Shown in pieces: positions 1 to 8,964 of a stretch of DNA of 64,000 nt. A model generated the notes under the pieces. That model was not told where the DNA came from and ran no database searches. It saw nothing but the letters and a program-made list of their open reading frames with translations. How positions within the stretch are numbered: the first letter of the stretch is position 1; every line of letters begins with the position of its first letter. The position numbers and the translations under genes are program-made. This stretch comes from Candidatus Fermentithermobacillaceae bacterium (GTDB lineage Bacteria > Bacillota > Sulfobacillia > Fermentithermobacillales > Fermentithermobacillaceae), in NCBI GenBank assembly GCA_018052455.1, contig JAGPNE010000002.1, positions 1-64,000 of the forward strand, read 5' to 3'.

Positions 1-422
1 TCTCAATACAGGCTCAGATCCTAAACCTAATGATGGACCTGCAGGAGCAGCTGCAGATTGCCTATATGTTCATTACCCACGATCTATCCGTGTCGAAGCA
101 CATTTCAGACCAAGTTGCCGTTATGTATATCGGGCGCATAGTGGAAAAAGCGTCCAGTAATGAGCTGTTCGCAAATCCGTCTCACCCGTATACCAAAGCC
201 CTTCTGGGTGCTATTCCCATACCGAGCCTGAAACATAGGCACAAGAAGAGACAGGTGTTAGGAGGTGAGGTTACGTCCCCAATCAATCCTGGGGAAGGTT
301 GCAGGTTTCGTCCTCGATGTTTGCAGGCGTTACCAGAGTGTTTGGATGCAGAGCCAGAGTTGCGCGAGATCTCTAAAGGGCATTTTGTAGCATGCCATTT
401 TTTCGGGCTGGAGCAACGATGA
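1..422 (+). CDS. Oligopeptide/dipeptide ABC transporter ATP-binding protein, C-terminal part
   Basis: This is the 3' end of an OppF/DppF-type ATPase that energises peptide import at the cytoplasmic face of the membrane. The gene starts upstream of the window; the reading frame enters at base 3 with SIQAQILNLM, the segment that follows Walker B in this family. The switch histidine follows in FITHDLSVSKHISD. The C-terminal oligopeptide-transporter extension is present, with PYTKALLGAIP and the cysteine-containing GCRFRPRC. The substrate-binding lipoprotein gene begins 47 bases downstream, so the two probably belong to one transporter operon. The family call is firm; the actual substrate cannot be told from this fragment. 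Confidence 0.9.
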   Translation, partial: SIQAQILNLMMDLQEQLQIAYMFITHDLSVSKHISDQVAVMYIGRIVEKASSNELFANPSHPYTKALLGAIPIPSLKHRHKKRQVLGGEVTSPINPGEGCRFRPRCLQALPECLDAEPELREISKGHFVACHFFGLEQR

Positions 423-469
423 AATGCCAGAACAAAAGCGATAACAGATTCTGAAAGGGTGAAGCAAAA

Positions 470-1978
470 GTGAAGTCAAAATGGGTGAGATGTTTGGTAG
501 TGGTTGCCTTGTCTTTGACTCTTTTCGCAGGCTGTGTTCAAGAAGAGGGAAAGTCAGAAGCCCGGGATTCAGTTATTGTAGTGCTGGAAAGCGATATTGA
601 CACATTAGACGCTCTGCAATCAGTTTCTGTAACCGATACATGTGTTGCATGCAATATCTTTGATAAGCTGATCACCTACGACAAAACAAAAGGAGCCTTT
701 GTCCCTGTTCTGGCAGAGAACTGGTCGGTTAGCGACGACGGAAAAACATATACGTTCTACCTTAGAAAAGGGGTAAAGTTCCATAACGGAGACGAGTTGA
801 CTGCTAAGGATGTTGCATTCACATTCAACGAAGCAAAAGAGTGCCCCTACAGGGCAGACGTCGTCGGCCAGGTCAAGGAGGCACGCGTAGTGGATGACTA
901 TGCTGTCGAAGTAGAGCTAAACGATGTTTACGCTCCTTTTTTGGCCAGCATGGATGAATTCGGTTGCATCGTTAATGAAGCTGCCTATACGGAGCAAGGC
1001 GATGCGTACGGAGAGAATCCCATAGGGACTGGGCCTTACAAATTCGTGAAGCGGGAGTCGGGCCAGAAGATCATTCTCGAACGATTTGACGACTATTGGG
1101 GCGAATTGCCTCCAATCAAGACAGTCGAATTCCGGATCATTACGGATTTGAACACTGCCCTGATTGCTCTGGAAGCGGGAGAAGTTGACTTTCTGTACAA
1201 CATCCCAAAAATCTCTCGGGAAGCAATAGACGAAAACCCTGATTTGGATCTCCACGAGTATAGCTCCACACGACTTACCTATATTCTGATGAACTGTGAT
1301 ACAGAACCGTTCGACAACGTGTTAATTAGACGTGCAATGAACTATGCAATAAACAAGCAAAGCGTTATCGAAGTAGCTGAAGAAGGTTTGGCGCAGGAGA
1401 CGGCAGGTATATTCAGTCCTGAGATTTTCGGGTTCAGTGAAGTCAAGGGCTATAACTATGATCCAACGGAGGCTCAACAGTTACTCAAAGAAGCAGGATA
1501 CGAGAGTGGTTTTGCGGTGACTCTAAAGACCATGGATGAAGGTGGATTTCGCAAGACTGCAGAGGTTATTCAGGACAATCTGAGGAGCATTGGTGTGACC
1601 GCCAAAATAGAGGTCGAAGAGAGAAACGCCTACATTCAAGACCTGGCTAAGGGTAATTACCAGATGGGTATTATTGCAGTATCCACCGCTCCCGATGTAG
1701 GTTGCTACTCAATTATCTTTAGAAGTGGAGAAGGAGGCAACTTCTCTAGATCCAGCAATCCCAGAGTGGATGAATTGTTTGAAGCAGGAGAGAGGACAAT
1801 CGTAAGCGAGGACAGACTTGCGATATATGCGGAATTAGCCCAGATTCTGAGCGACGATGCAGTCGTAGTCCCACTTTACTACCCTACAGGGGTCTGTGCT
1901 TCAAAGGCCGGTCTCAAGGTGGACAATATTTGGAGTATTGGGGTAGTTGAGATAAAAGACATGTACTGGGAACAATAG
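470..1978 (+). CDS. ABC transporter substrate-binding lipoprotein, peptide/nickel family (SBP_bac_5)
   Basis: This is a 502-residue extracellular solute-binding protein of family 5, expected to be lipid-anchored outside the membrane and to deliver peptides or similar ligands to the permease. The N-terminus is a lipoprotein signal with lipobox LFAGC, the Cys being residue 22. Family features are ENWSVSDDGKTYTFYLRKGVKFHNG near residues 84-108, GTGPYKF near 185, and the block RRAMNYAINKQSV in the middle. Length matches the family (about 500-550). It follows the ATPase closely, with SD GAAAGGGTGAAG upstream of the GTG/ATG region. Ligand is unknown. Confidence 0.9.
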   Translation: MKSKWVRCLVVVALSLTLFAGCVQEEGKSEARDSVIVVLESDIDTLDALQSVSVTDTCVACNIFDKLITYDKTKGAFVPVLAENWSVSDDGKTYTFYLRKGVKFHNGDELTAKDVAFTFNEAKECPYRADVVGQVKEARVVDDYAVEVELNDVYAPFLASMDEFGCIVNEAAYTEQGDAYGENPIGTGPYKFVKRESGQKIILERFDDYWGELPPIKTVEFRIITDLNTALIALEAGEVDFLYNIPKISREAIDENPDLDLHEYSSTRLTYILMNCDTEPFDNVLIRRAMNYAINKQSVIEVAEEGLAQETAGIFSPEIFGFSEVKGYNYDPTEAQQLLKEAGYESGFAVTLKTMDEGGFRKTAEVIQDNLRSIGVTAKIEVEERNAYIQDLAKGNYQMGIIAVSTAPDVGCYSIIFRSGEGGNFSRSSNPRVDELFEAGERTIVSEDRLAIYAELAQILSDDAVVVPLYYPTGVCASKAGLKVDNIWSIGVVEIKDMYWEQ

Positions 1979-2134
1979 CGGTCGACTGCAGAATCAAGAA
2001 AGAGCGTCTGCACTATGCTTTTGGACCTACGAGAGTCCAGAAGCACTATGCGAGGATTGCAATGAAACGAGTCTCAACTGGTGACAGGGACAGTTCCGAT
2101 TTCATTTTTAGAGTCGTAGGTTGTGGCTTACAAA

Positions 2135-2164
2135 TGTTCCTGCCACCAGTGTTCCTGCCACCAG
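2135..2164. repeat. Tandem 15-bp direct repeat (two copies)
   Basis: The unit tgttcctgccaccag occurs twice back to back (2135-2149 and 2150-2164) in the 290-base spacer between two convergent genes. Just upstream, near 2090, is a gtgacagggacagttcc-like sequence resembling intergenic repeats common in clostridia. No gene or clear terminator is visible in the spacer. Confidence 0.75.
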
Positions 2165-2270
2165 TTTCTATAAACAACATCAAATCCTATCTACATCGAT
2201 CCGTTGAACAAAGCCCGGGTGCGCATTTGTTGTGAATCACCTGCTGTTTGGGCGGTTCTTTTCAGTTTCT

Positions 2271-2957
2271 TCACTCTACTTTCTCAAACTGATCCTTTGT
2301 AGCGCCGCAAACTGGGCATGTCCAGTCATCTGGAAGTTCTTCAAAAGGAGTGCCTGGCGGAATACTGTGCTCAGGATCCCCTTTTGCTGGATCATACCTA
2401 TACCCGCACACAGTGCATTCATATATATCTCCCATTTCGACCCTCCTTTCCTCTTTGATGTAAGTAGGCGCCGTAGGCGGTGTAGTCCCACGTTTCACTT
2501 GATGATAATAGGCATAGGTCATAGGTTTGCCCTCTCTCAAGACCTTTGCGTCAGTCACTTCTCCTATGAAAATAGTGTGAGTGTTGGCGTCAACTTCTTG
2601 AATGACTTTGGCTTCTATGTAGGCCAGAGAGTCATCGGCAGTGAGGTAAGGTATGCCATTTTCAGTAGTTTCGTACTTTACACCCTCAAACTTGTCTACG
2701 TCTCTGCCTGACTTGAACCCAAATTGCCCAATCAGGGAAATGGGCGTTTCTTCAGGCAGCACCGACACGGCAAAAAGCCTGCTTTTCTCTATAAGCCCAT
2801 GGGTGAAATTCTGTTTGTTTATGCTCACAGCCAAGGTTGCAGGCTCGCTGGAAATCTGAAAAACTGTATTGGCCGCTTGGCCGTTTATGCGTCCGTCGGC
2901 CTTAGAGGTCACCACGTATACTCCATAAGTGATGTTGTGTAACGCTTTTAGATCCAT
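2271..2957 (-). CDS. hrb: Flavin reductase-rubredoxin fusion (high-molecular-weight rubredoxin)
   Basis: This 228-residue protein joins an N-terminal FMN-binding flavin-reductase domain (about 1-165) to a C-terminal rubredoxin (about 175-228). The rubredoxin iron ligands are visible as [12 protein letters not shown] and WTCPVCGA. Known relatives (Hrb of Moorella) pass electrons from NAD(P)H to the flavodiiron protein FprA, and the FprA homologue is the upstream neighbour on the same strand, 91 bases away. SD GGAGGG lies seven bases before the ATG. The pair probably acts in cytoplasmic O2 or NO reduction in an anaerobe. Confidence 0.9.
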   Translation of the reverse strand: MDLKALHNITYGVYVVTSKADGRINGQAANTVFQISSEPATLAVSINKQNFTHGLIEKSRLFAVSVLPEETPISLIGQFGFKSGRDVDKFEGVKYETTENGIPYLTADDSLAYIEAKVIQEVDANTHTIFIGEVTDAKVLREGKPMTYAYYHQVKRGTTPPTAPTYIKEERRVEMGDIYECTVCGYRYDPAKGDPEHSIPPGTPFEELPDDWTCPVCGATKDQFEKVE

Positions 2958-3048
2958 GGTCAGCCCTCCGTTTCAAATAGATTGGTGCTTGAGTCTAGAG
3001 TTTGCCTACCGACTACCTGAAAAACACAATTCTGGGTTTGTCTATTGG

Positions 3049-4233
3049 CTACTTTTCGGTTTTCAAAGCCTCTGCCAACCTCTTGCCTACTTCTTTGAGA
3101 TCTTCCAACTCTTTTTCATCGGGAACATATTGGATATTCACAAAGGGCTCAGGAACTTCCCAACCCATATCCTTGAGGATCCCCTCTGTCTCCCTGGCGC
3201 CTTGACCTCCCCAGCCGTAAGAGCCAAAGGCAAATCCTACGCGGTTTTTAGGACGAAGTCCTTTTACATACGTCAAAAATTCTGCAACCGATGGGAGCAT
3301 TCCGTTATTGAGAGTAGGGCACCCTACGAGAACCAGTTTTGCATCGAGGATCTCGGGAACCACCTGGGATATGTGATTGGTTTGAAGGGACTTCATGGTA
3401 ACCGGAATGCCGCTATCTTCTAGCCCTTCTCTCAGGGCAAGGGCCATTTTCTCCGTGGAACCCCACATAGTGTCGTACACGATAAGGGCTTTTCCATCTG
3501 TTTGATCGCTGGCCCACTTGCGATAGTTTTTCAATATTACGGGTAGGTCCGACCGCCAGATAAGGCCGTGGCTGGGCGCGATAATGTCAACGGGGAGGTT
3601 TTCGACTACATCAAGAGCTTTTAGCACCTGATCGCCATAGGGAAATACTATGTTGGCGTAATATGAAGCTGCGTTTTCCAGCACTACATCTAGACCCAGT
3701 TCATCTACAAACCTTTCTGTGCTGGCTATGTGCTGCCCGAAAGCGTCATTTGAAAAGAGCAGTTTTTCTTCAGGCACGTACGTCACCATGTTATCAGGCC
3801 AGTGGACCATGGGAGTTTCTACGAAAGTTAGAGTTCTTGAACCTATATCTATTTGGTCGCCTGACTTAACCAGCACGTATTCCCAGTCTTTCTTGTAGTG
3901 TCGCTCCAGACCCCGTTTGGCCTTGGCGTTGGTTATGATCTTGGCATTAGGAGCTATTTCCATAACCTTGGGGACGCTTCCCGAATGGTCCATTTCTACG
4001 TGATTAACCAAAACGTAGTCGATCTTTTCAGGGTCTATGACAGACGCAATTCTCGCCAACATTTCGTCAGCTAAATAGTGCTTCACAGTGTCTACCAAGA
4101 CTACCTTCTCATCTACTATAAGGTACGAGTTATATGTAGAACCTCGCGGTGTAACGTACCCGTGAAAGTACCTCAAATCCCAATCAATTCCCCCAACCCA
4201 ATAAATGCCTGGCTTAACTTGTATTGCTTGCAT
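3049..4233 (-). CDS. fprA: Flavodiiron protein FprA (A-type flavoprotein)
   Basis: This is a 394-residue flavodiiron protein that reduces O2 and/or NO with electrons from rubredoxin. The N-terminal metallo-beta-lactamase-like domain (1-250) has the diiron ligand motif HVEMDHSGSVP near residue 78 and PSHGLIWR near 225. The C-terminal flavodoxin domain (about 253-394) begins ALIVYDTMWGSTEKMA, the FMN phosphate loop. SD AAGGAGGG precedes the ATG by eight bases. It is first in a two-gene minus-strand operon with the rubredoxin fusion. Length and domain order are those of typical FprA. Confidence 0.94.
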   Translation of the reverse strand: MQAIQVKPGIYWVGGIDWDLRYFHGYVTPRGSTYNSYLIVDEKVVLVDTVKHYLADEMLARIASVIDPEKIDYVLVNHVEMDHSGSVPKVMEIAPNAKIITNAKAKRGLERHYKKDWEYVLVKSGDQIDIGSRTLTFVETPMVHWPDNMVTYVPEEKLLFSNDAFGQHIASTERFVDELGLDVVLENAASYYANIVFPYGDQVLKALDVVENLPVDIIAPSHGLIWRSDLPVILKNYRKWASDQTDGKALIVYDTMWGSTEKMALALREGLEDSGIPVTMKSLQTNHISQVVPEILDAKLVLVGCPTLNNGMLPSVAEFLTYVKGLRPKNRVGFAFGSYGWGGQGARETEGILKDMGWEVPEPFVNIQYVPDEKELEDLKEVGKRLAEALKTEK

Positions 4234-4436
4234 TGAGATCTCCCTCCTTAACCAGAATTGAAAACTAGAAGTTACTGAGTAAATATGATGCTAATCACTA
4301 AGACTAATGATGCGAAGAACATATCTTGATCCGGACTGCTTAGCCTATGCATGCATCGAGCATCCTAAACTCAAGCCGCCAATAACCATTCTAAGGTACA
4401 TCTGCTCTTTTTTCAAACTGGCAGAAGCAAGGGGGA

Positions 4437-4515
4437 AGCAAGGGGGACGGCACTTTTTGCTTCGCATGTTCAAAGAAAACTGCAATGTGAAGCAAAAAGT
4501 GCCGTCCCCCCTGCT
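4437..4515. repeat. Palindromic copy of a dispersed intergenic repeat
   Basis: Two inverted arms of about 29 bases (4437-4465 and 4486-4515) contain gggacggcactttttgc and its complement and would form a long hairpin with a 20-base loop. The same core occurs singly at 21382-21413 and twice at 61451-61505. All copies are intergenic. The rest of 4234-4611 shows no gene. Confidence 0.85.
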
Positions 4516-4611
4516 TTGGAAATTGAGCTTTGCAATCTGTCCCTTGTTAGTTCCTTGCCTCAGGATAAATGCGTGTTTGTGAGTTACTCTCCTCTTGTCG
4601 ACGACATTTGG

Positions 4612-4640
4612 TTGACACCGGAAACTAGCTGTGTTATAAA
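4612..4640 (+). promoter_or_regulatory. Sigma-A type promoter of the tryptophan operon
   Basis: A consensus -35 TTGACA (4612-4617) and a -10 TATAAA (4635-4640) are separated by exactly 17 bases. The start point would fall near 4647, about 45 bases before the T-box stem I. It is the best-matching promoter seen in the window. Confidence 0.85.
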
Positions 4641-4689
4641 ACGCGTAATCGAATAGTGCAAAACACAAACCGTTGAACAAGACTAGTAA

Positions 4690-4932
4690 GAATGAGCACC
4701 TGCATTCAGAGAGCCACTAGATGATGAGAATGCGGCTGCAGGTTCACTCTGAATGGACTTGTGAGGGAGGCCCGAAATCCTAACAAAGTAGGCGCCTACG
4801 GAGTTCCTGTCCGTTACCATAAGGATACATATGACAGTATGTACAATGAGCGGGCGTTAAGTACGTCAATTGGGGTGGCACCGCAGAAGCGAGAGCTTTT
4901 GTCCCTATAGAGGGGACAAAAGCTCTTTTTTT
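4690..4932 (+). promoter_or_regulatory. T-box leader, probably tRNA-Trp responsive
   Basis: The leader carries the T-box core GGGGTGGCACCGCAG (4872-4886), which pairs with the uncharged tRNA acceptor end. It is followed by a perfect 14-bp terminator hairpin (4892-4905 with 4913-4926) and eight T residues. Stem I begins near 4690; a short helix (CAGAG with CTCTG) precedes a loop reading GAATGGACTT, in which TGG (4754-4756) is the likely specifier, i.e. tryptophan. The trpE gene lies directly downstream. Starvation for charged tRNA-Trp should favour read-through. The T-box call is firm; the specifier is inferred from position and context. Confidence 0.93.
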
Positions 4933-5035
4933 TCTGTAACGTCACTTCTTTACAGTCCTTAGAAAGAGATGCGGTCTGACTGGTCCTGCGAGTATGAGTG
5001 ACTATGACAAAACGAGGTGGTTTTTGGTGGAAACT

Positions 5036-6487
5036 ATGAGTTATGCCCAGATTGAGGAATTGAGCAGCAGGTATAAGGTGGTACCCGTAAGCAGAGAGAT
5101 ATATGCAGATGTGGTGACGCCGATCGGGCTTCTCTCCAAGATTTCCCGAATTAGCAATCGTTACTACCTTTTAGAGAGCGTGGAGGGCGGAGAAAAATGG
5201 GGAAGGTATTCGTTTTTAGGTTTTGATCCCATCGTACACATTTCATGTAGACGCAATGAAATTACTGTAGAAGAAGAGGGCACACCGCGAACATTTCATT
5301 GCGATCATCCATATGCTTTTTTGAGACGTTTTCGCTCGGACTATAGCGGACCTAGACTTGCTAGTCTACCTCCTTTTACTGGGGGATTGGTCGGCTATTT
5401 TTCTTACAACATGATCGAGTACACAGAGCCTTCGCTCGATCTTAGACCTAGTGAGTTCGATGATTTTGCTCTTATGCTATTTGATAAGGCGATCGTATAC
5501 GACCATATGCGTCAAAAGATAAGCGTGATTGCAAATATCCGTACACACGATCTGCAAGGAAATTACCGCAAAGCCATGGATGATATGGACGACATCGTTT
5601 CTACTATTACCAGGTACGCTCCCTTACCAGAGCCAAATGCAGGGCGTGTTTTGTCGTTTGGCTGCAATGTCTCTGAAGAGGAATACAAAGCGATGATTCT
5701 TGAAACCAAAAAGCGCATAGAAAGCGGAGGCATATTTCAAGCAGTCATCTCAAGACGATTTGAAGCCGAATACCATAACAGTCTTATTAACGCCTACCGA
5801 GTTCTGAGGACAACCAACCCTTCTCCGTACATGGTCTATCTGCAAGATAAGGACGTTCAAATAATGAGCACTTCTCCAGAAACGCTGGTTAGGCTCAAAG
5901 ATGGTGTGCTTACAACTTTTCCTATCGCAGGTTCCAGACCTAGGGGTGAAAATCTAGAAGAGGACGGACTTCTAGAAAAAGAAATGCTCGAAGACGAAAA
6001 AGAATTATCAGAACACAACATGCTTGTTGACTTGGCAAGAAACGATTTGGCAAAAGTCTGCAAATGTTCAACTGTAGAGGTCAAAAATTACAAGCACGTA
6101 CAGCGCTATTCCAAGGTAATGCACATTGCTTCCGAAGTGCAAGGGCAAATTGAAGATGGTAAAGACGCTTTCGACGTGCTGCAGGCAGTTATTCCCGCAG
6201 GTACTGTATCGGGAGCCCCCAAGGTAAAGGCGTGTCAGATCATAGAAGAAATCGAAAGAGACCCTAGAGGGATTTACGGTGGAGCAATCGGGTACATAGA
6301 TTTCACCGGCAACATGGATATGTCTATAGGGATAAGAATGGCAGTCAGAAAAGACGGCAAAGTGTATGTTCAGTCGGGATCGGGGATCGTTGCAGATAGC
6401 ATCCCTGAAAATGAGTGTGAAGAGTCAAAAAAGAAGGCTGAGGCAGTTTTAGAAGCTATTGTTTTAGGAGAAGAGGTGGGCTTTTAG
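5036..6487 (+). CDS. trpE: Anthranilate synthase component I
   Basis: TrpE converts chorismate plus ammonia (from the amidotransferase subunit) to anthranilate, the first step to tryptophan. The N-terminal regulatory part has RYYLLESVEGG; LLES is the tryptophan feedback-inhibition motif. The chorismate-binding domain shows IFQAVISRRFEAEY, STSPETLVRL, FPIAGSRPRG and VPAGTVSGAPK-like AVIPAGTVSGAPK near the C-terminus. I prefer the ATG at 5036 (483 aa, SD GGTGG five bases upstream, family-like start MSYAQIEELS) over ATG 4994, which lacks a clear SD and would add 14 residues. The stop overlaps the trpG start by one base. Confidence 0.96.
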   Translation: MSYAQIEELSSRYKVVPVSREIYADVVTPIGLLSKISRISNRYYLLESVEGGEKWGRYSFLGFDPIVHISCRRNEITVEEEGTPRTFHCDHPYAFLRRFRSDYSGPRLASLPPFTGGLVGYFSYNMIEYTEPSLDLRPSEFDDFALMLFDKAIVYDHMRQKISVIANIRTHDLQGNYRKAMDDMDDIVSTITRYAPLPEPNAGRVLSFGCNVSEEEYKAMILETKKRIESGGIFQAVISRRFEAEYHNSLINAYRVLRTTNPSPYMVYLQDKDVQIMSTSPETLVRLKDGVLTTFPIAGSRPRGENLEEDGLLEKEMLEDEKELSEHNMLVDLARNDLAKVCKCSTVEVKNYKHVQRYSKVMHIASEVQGQIEDGKDAFDVLQAVIPAGTVSGAPKVKACQIIEEIERDPRGIYGGAIGYIDFTGNMDMSIGIRMAVRKDGKVYVQSGSGIVADSIPENECEESKKKAEAVLEAIVLGEEVGF

Positions 6488-7062
6488 TGATTTTACTGAT
6501 CTATGACTGTGATAGTTTTGCTTACAATTTGCTGCACCTTATTGGTGACACGCAGGATGTAAGTTTGAAACGTAGCGACGAGACTAGCCTTGAGGAAGTT
6601 ATGGAGATGTCTCCCTCGCACATTATCATTTCGGCCGGCTTTGACCATCTAAGGAATAAAACATGTAAGGAAATCGTCCGTCACATGAGAGGGCACGCCG
6701 TCATACTTGGCGTGTGTTCGGGCCATCAGGCAATATGTGAAGTATTTGGAGCTTCGATCATTTCCGCTGAGCAGCCTATGTATGGTAAGCAAAGTAGCAT
6801 CCATATAGCAAACGGAAGCCCTATTTTCAAACGGTTGCCCCCAATAATTCAAGTTGGCAGATACCATTCGTCTGTAGTTGAAAAACTGTCGTTGCCCGAT
6901 GAGATCCTAGTTATTGCAGAAAGCGATCGTGGAGAAGTAATGGGGGTTAAACACAGGTATCACGAAATATACGGTCTTCAGTTTAACCCCGAATCCATAC
7001 TTACGCCGCAGGGCGACGCAATCATGAGAAATTTCCTATCTATAGGTGGTGAAAACAGATGA
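6487..7062 (+). CDS. trpG: Anthranilate synthase amidotransferase subunit, divergent catalytic site
   Basis: This 191-residue class I glutamine amidotransferase should supply ammonia to TrpE. It starts at GTG, overlapping the trpE stop by one base, with SD GAGGTGG. The nucleophile region GVCSGHQ keeps the Cys, and RYHS is conserved. Two key features are missing. The usual FHPES, whose His belongs to the catalytic triad, reads QFNPES near residue 173. The usual SPGPG oxyanion-loop region reads ISAGFDHL. It may therefore have weak or no glutaminase activity, act as a structural partner, or leave TrpE using free ammonia. Gene identity is clear from position and overall similarity. Confidence 0.9.
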   Translation: MILLIYDCDSFAYNLLHLIGDTQDVSLKRSDETSLEEVMEMSPSHIIISAGFDHLRNKTCKEIVRHMRGHAVILGVCSGHQAICEVFGASIISAEQPMYGKQSSIHIANGSPIFKRLPPIIQVGRYHSSVVEKLSLPDEILVIAESDRGEVMGVKHRYHEIYGLQFNPESILTPQGDAIMRNFLSIGGENR

Positions 7063-8075
7063 TAAAAGAGGGGATAAGGCGACTTTTGAATGGGGAAGAC
7101 CTTTCTTTCGAAATGACTAGATTGGTCATGGACCAGATAATGAGCGGTAATGCAACAAACGCACAGATATCGGCGTTTATAACGGCTATGCGCATGAGAG
7201 GCGAAACTATAGATGAAATTACTGCTTGCGCTGTGATAATGAGAAGACATGGTGCAAAACTCAAGCATGACAATGATGTTTTAGACATTGTAGGAACTGG
7301 AGGAGACGAGGCCCACACGTTCAACATATCTACTGCCTCTGCCTTAGTAGTGTCTGCAGCGGGCGTACCAGTTGCGAAGCACGGCAATAGGAGCGTTTCA
7401 AGCAAGTGCGGCAGCGCCGACGTGTTAGAAGCGCTGGGCGTGAAAATAGATGTACCTGTATGTTTGAGCGAAAAAATCCTGGCGGAAATTGGCCTGTGTT
7501 TCATGTTTGCTCCCAACTATAATTCCTCAATGAAATATGCGGCGCCTGTTAGAAAAGAAATCGGGGTGCGTACGATCTTCAACATTCTCGGACCCCTCGC
7601 TAGCCCTGCGAACGCTGAATACTTGTTATTGGGCGTTTACGATGAAAATCTTGTAGAGCCTCTGGCTGGCGTTCTTTCAAACCTTGGTGTGAAGAAAGCT
7701 ATGGTAGTTCATGGGCACGATGGTTTGGATGAAATATCCCTAACAGCTCCGTCTACAGTCTGTGAAGTAAACGATGGTCGCCTAAACAGTTTCTTTTTGG
7801 ATCCGCGCCAGTTTGGTCTTGAACTGTGTCAGCCTTCTGACCTAAAAGGTGGGGGTCCCGAGGAAAATGCAGACATTGTGAGACGCATTCTAGCGGGCGA
7901 GAAGGGACCACAGAGAGATATTGTGCTGCTTAATTCGGCGGCGTGTATTTACATGTTTTACCACAATATGACACTGAGAGAGAGTCTGACACTAGCGGCG
8001 GAAGTCATAGATAGCGGCAGGGCGCTTCGGCAGCTGCAAGAGTTCGTTCGATTATCAAATGACGTGGAAAACTGA
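7059..8075 (+). CDS. trpD: Anthranilate phosphoribosyltransferase
   Basis: TrpD transfers phosphoribose from PRPP to anthranilate. The 338-residue protein has the family motifs DIVGTGGDEAHTFNIST (about 80-96), KHGNRSVSSKCGSAD (about 109-123, the glycine-rich PRPP and anthranilate site) and VHGHDGLDEIS near residue 222. Length is normal (about 340). The ATG overlaps the trpG stop by four bases, with SD AGGTGG nine bases upstream, indicating translational coupling. Nothing unusual was seen. Confidence 0.96.
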   Translation: MIKEGIRRLLNGEDLSFEMTRLVMDQIMSGNATNAQISAFITAMRMRGETIDEITACAVIMRRHGAKLKHDNDVLDIVGTGGDEAHTFNISTASALVVSAAGVPVAKHGNRSVSSKCGSADVLEALGVKIDVPVCLSEKILAEIGLCFMFAPNYNSSMKYAAPVRKEIGVRTIFNILGPLASPANAEYLLLGVYDENLVEPLAGVLSNLGVKKAMVVHGHDGLDEISLTAPSTVCEVNDGRLNSFFLDPRQFGLELCQPSDLKGGGPEENADIVRRILAGEKGPQRDIVLLNSAACIYMFYHNMTLRESLTLAAEVIDSGRALRQLQEFVRLSNDVEN

Positions 8076-8151
8076 TCTTACGCTTGGATCCGTTGGCAGG
8101 ATCCACGACCGATCACATAGGCAAGATTGCACGAGGAAGAAGGTGGGCACT

Positions 8152-8964
8152 GTGATTCTAGCGGATTTGGCGAAGGCTTCTAGGACTCGGGTAGAATCGG
8201 CAAAGGACAGAGTTACGCTAAGCGAGCTAAGGGACCATGTGCTATGCCACGGCAAACCGAGAAAGTTCAATCGTAGAGAGGATTTTGCTTTTGAGAACAG
8301 TCTCAAAGACCAAGAAATATCTTTCGTATGCGAAGTAAAAAAGGCATCTCCGTCTAAGGGAGTTATAGCGCCGGAGTTTCCTTACCTACAGATTGCGTTG
8401 GAATACGAAGATGTCGGTGCACAGGGGATTTCCGTTGTGACTGAGCCTGAGTTTTTCAAAGGAAGCGACGCTTATCTCAGAGAGATTAGCGAAGCAGTTG
8501 ATATTCCTGTGTTACGGAAAGATTTTGTTGTAGACGAGTATCAGATCTACGAGGCCAAGGTCTTAGGAGCAGATTGCGTGCTTCTTATATGTGCTCTTTT
8601 GGATGCAAAAGTAATAAAAAGATTTATAGGTATATGTGATGACTTGGGTCTATCTGCTTTGGTTGAGGCTCATAACGAAGATGAAATTTTTGCTGCGATG
8701 ACTGCGGGAGCAAGAATGATAGGGGTCAATAATCGGGATCTCAACACATTTGAAGTGGATTTTAAGGCCTGCATTAGTTTGCGACCATTGGTTCCTGAGC
8801 ACATTATATACGTTGCAGAAAGTGGAATCCAAACACGTGACCATGTGTTGGCACTTGAACAGGCTAGAGTGGATGCCGTTTTGATTGGGGAAGCCCTGAT
8901 GAAAAGTTCTGACAAGAAAAGGATGTTGTCCTATCTCAAGGGTGATATCAGTGACCAGGATTAA
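8152..8964 (+). CDS. trpC: Indole-3-glycerol phosphate synthase
   Basis: TrpC closes the indole ring of CdRP, giving indole-3-glycerol phosphate. TIM-barrel motifs are visible: FVCEVKKASPSKG (catalytic Lys), TEPEFFKGS, VLRKDFVVDEYQIYEA, GVNNRDLNTFEVD and VAESGI. The frame is open back to an ATG at 8059 inside trpD, but GTG 8152 is preferred. It has AGGTGG five bases upstream and gives a 270-residue protein starting VILADLAKASRTR, the normal family N-terminus. The 3' end overlaps trpF. Confidence 0.95.
   Translation: MILADLAKASRTRVESAKDRVTLSELRDHVLCHGKPRKFNRREDFAFENSLKDQEISFVCEVKKASPSKGVIAPEFPYLQIALEYEDVGAQGISVVTEPEFFKGSDAYLREISEAVDIPVLRKDFVVDEYQIYEAKVLGADCVLLICALLDAKVIKRFIGICDDLGLSALVEAHNEDEIFAAMTAGARMIGVNNRDLNTFEVDFKACISLRPLVPEHIIYVAESGIQTRDHVLALEQARVDAVLIGEALMKSSDKKRMLSYLKGDISDQD

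Noticed and set aside
7040-7516. Minus-strand open frame across the start of trpD
   Set aside because: It lies entirely antisense to trpD, has no SD and no recognisable domain; the conserved TrpD motifs on the plus strand decide.
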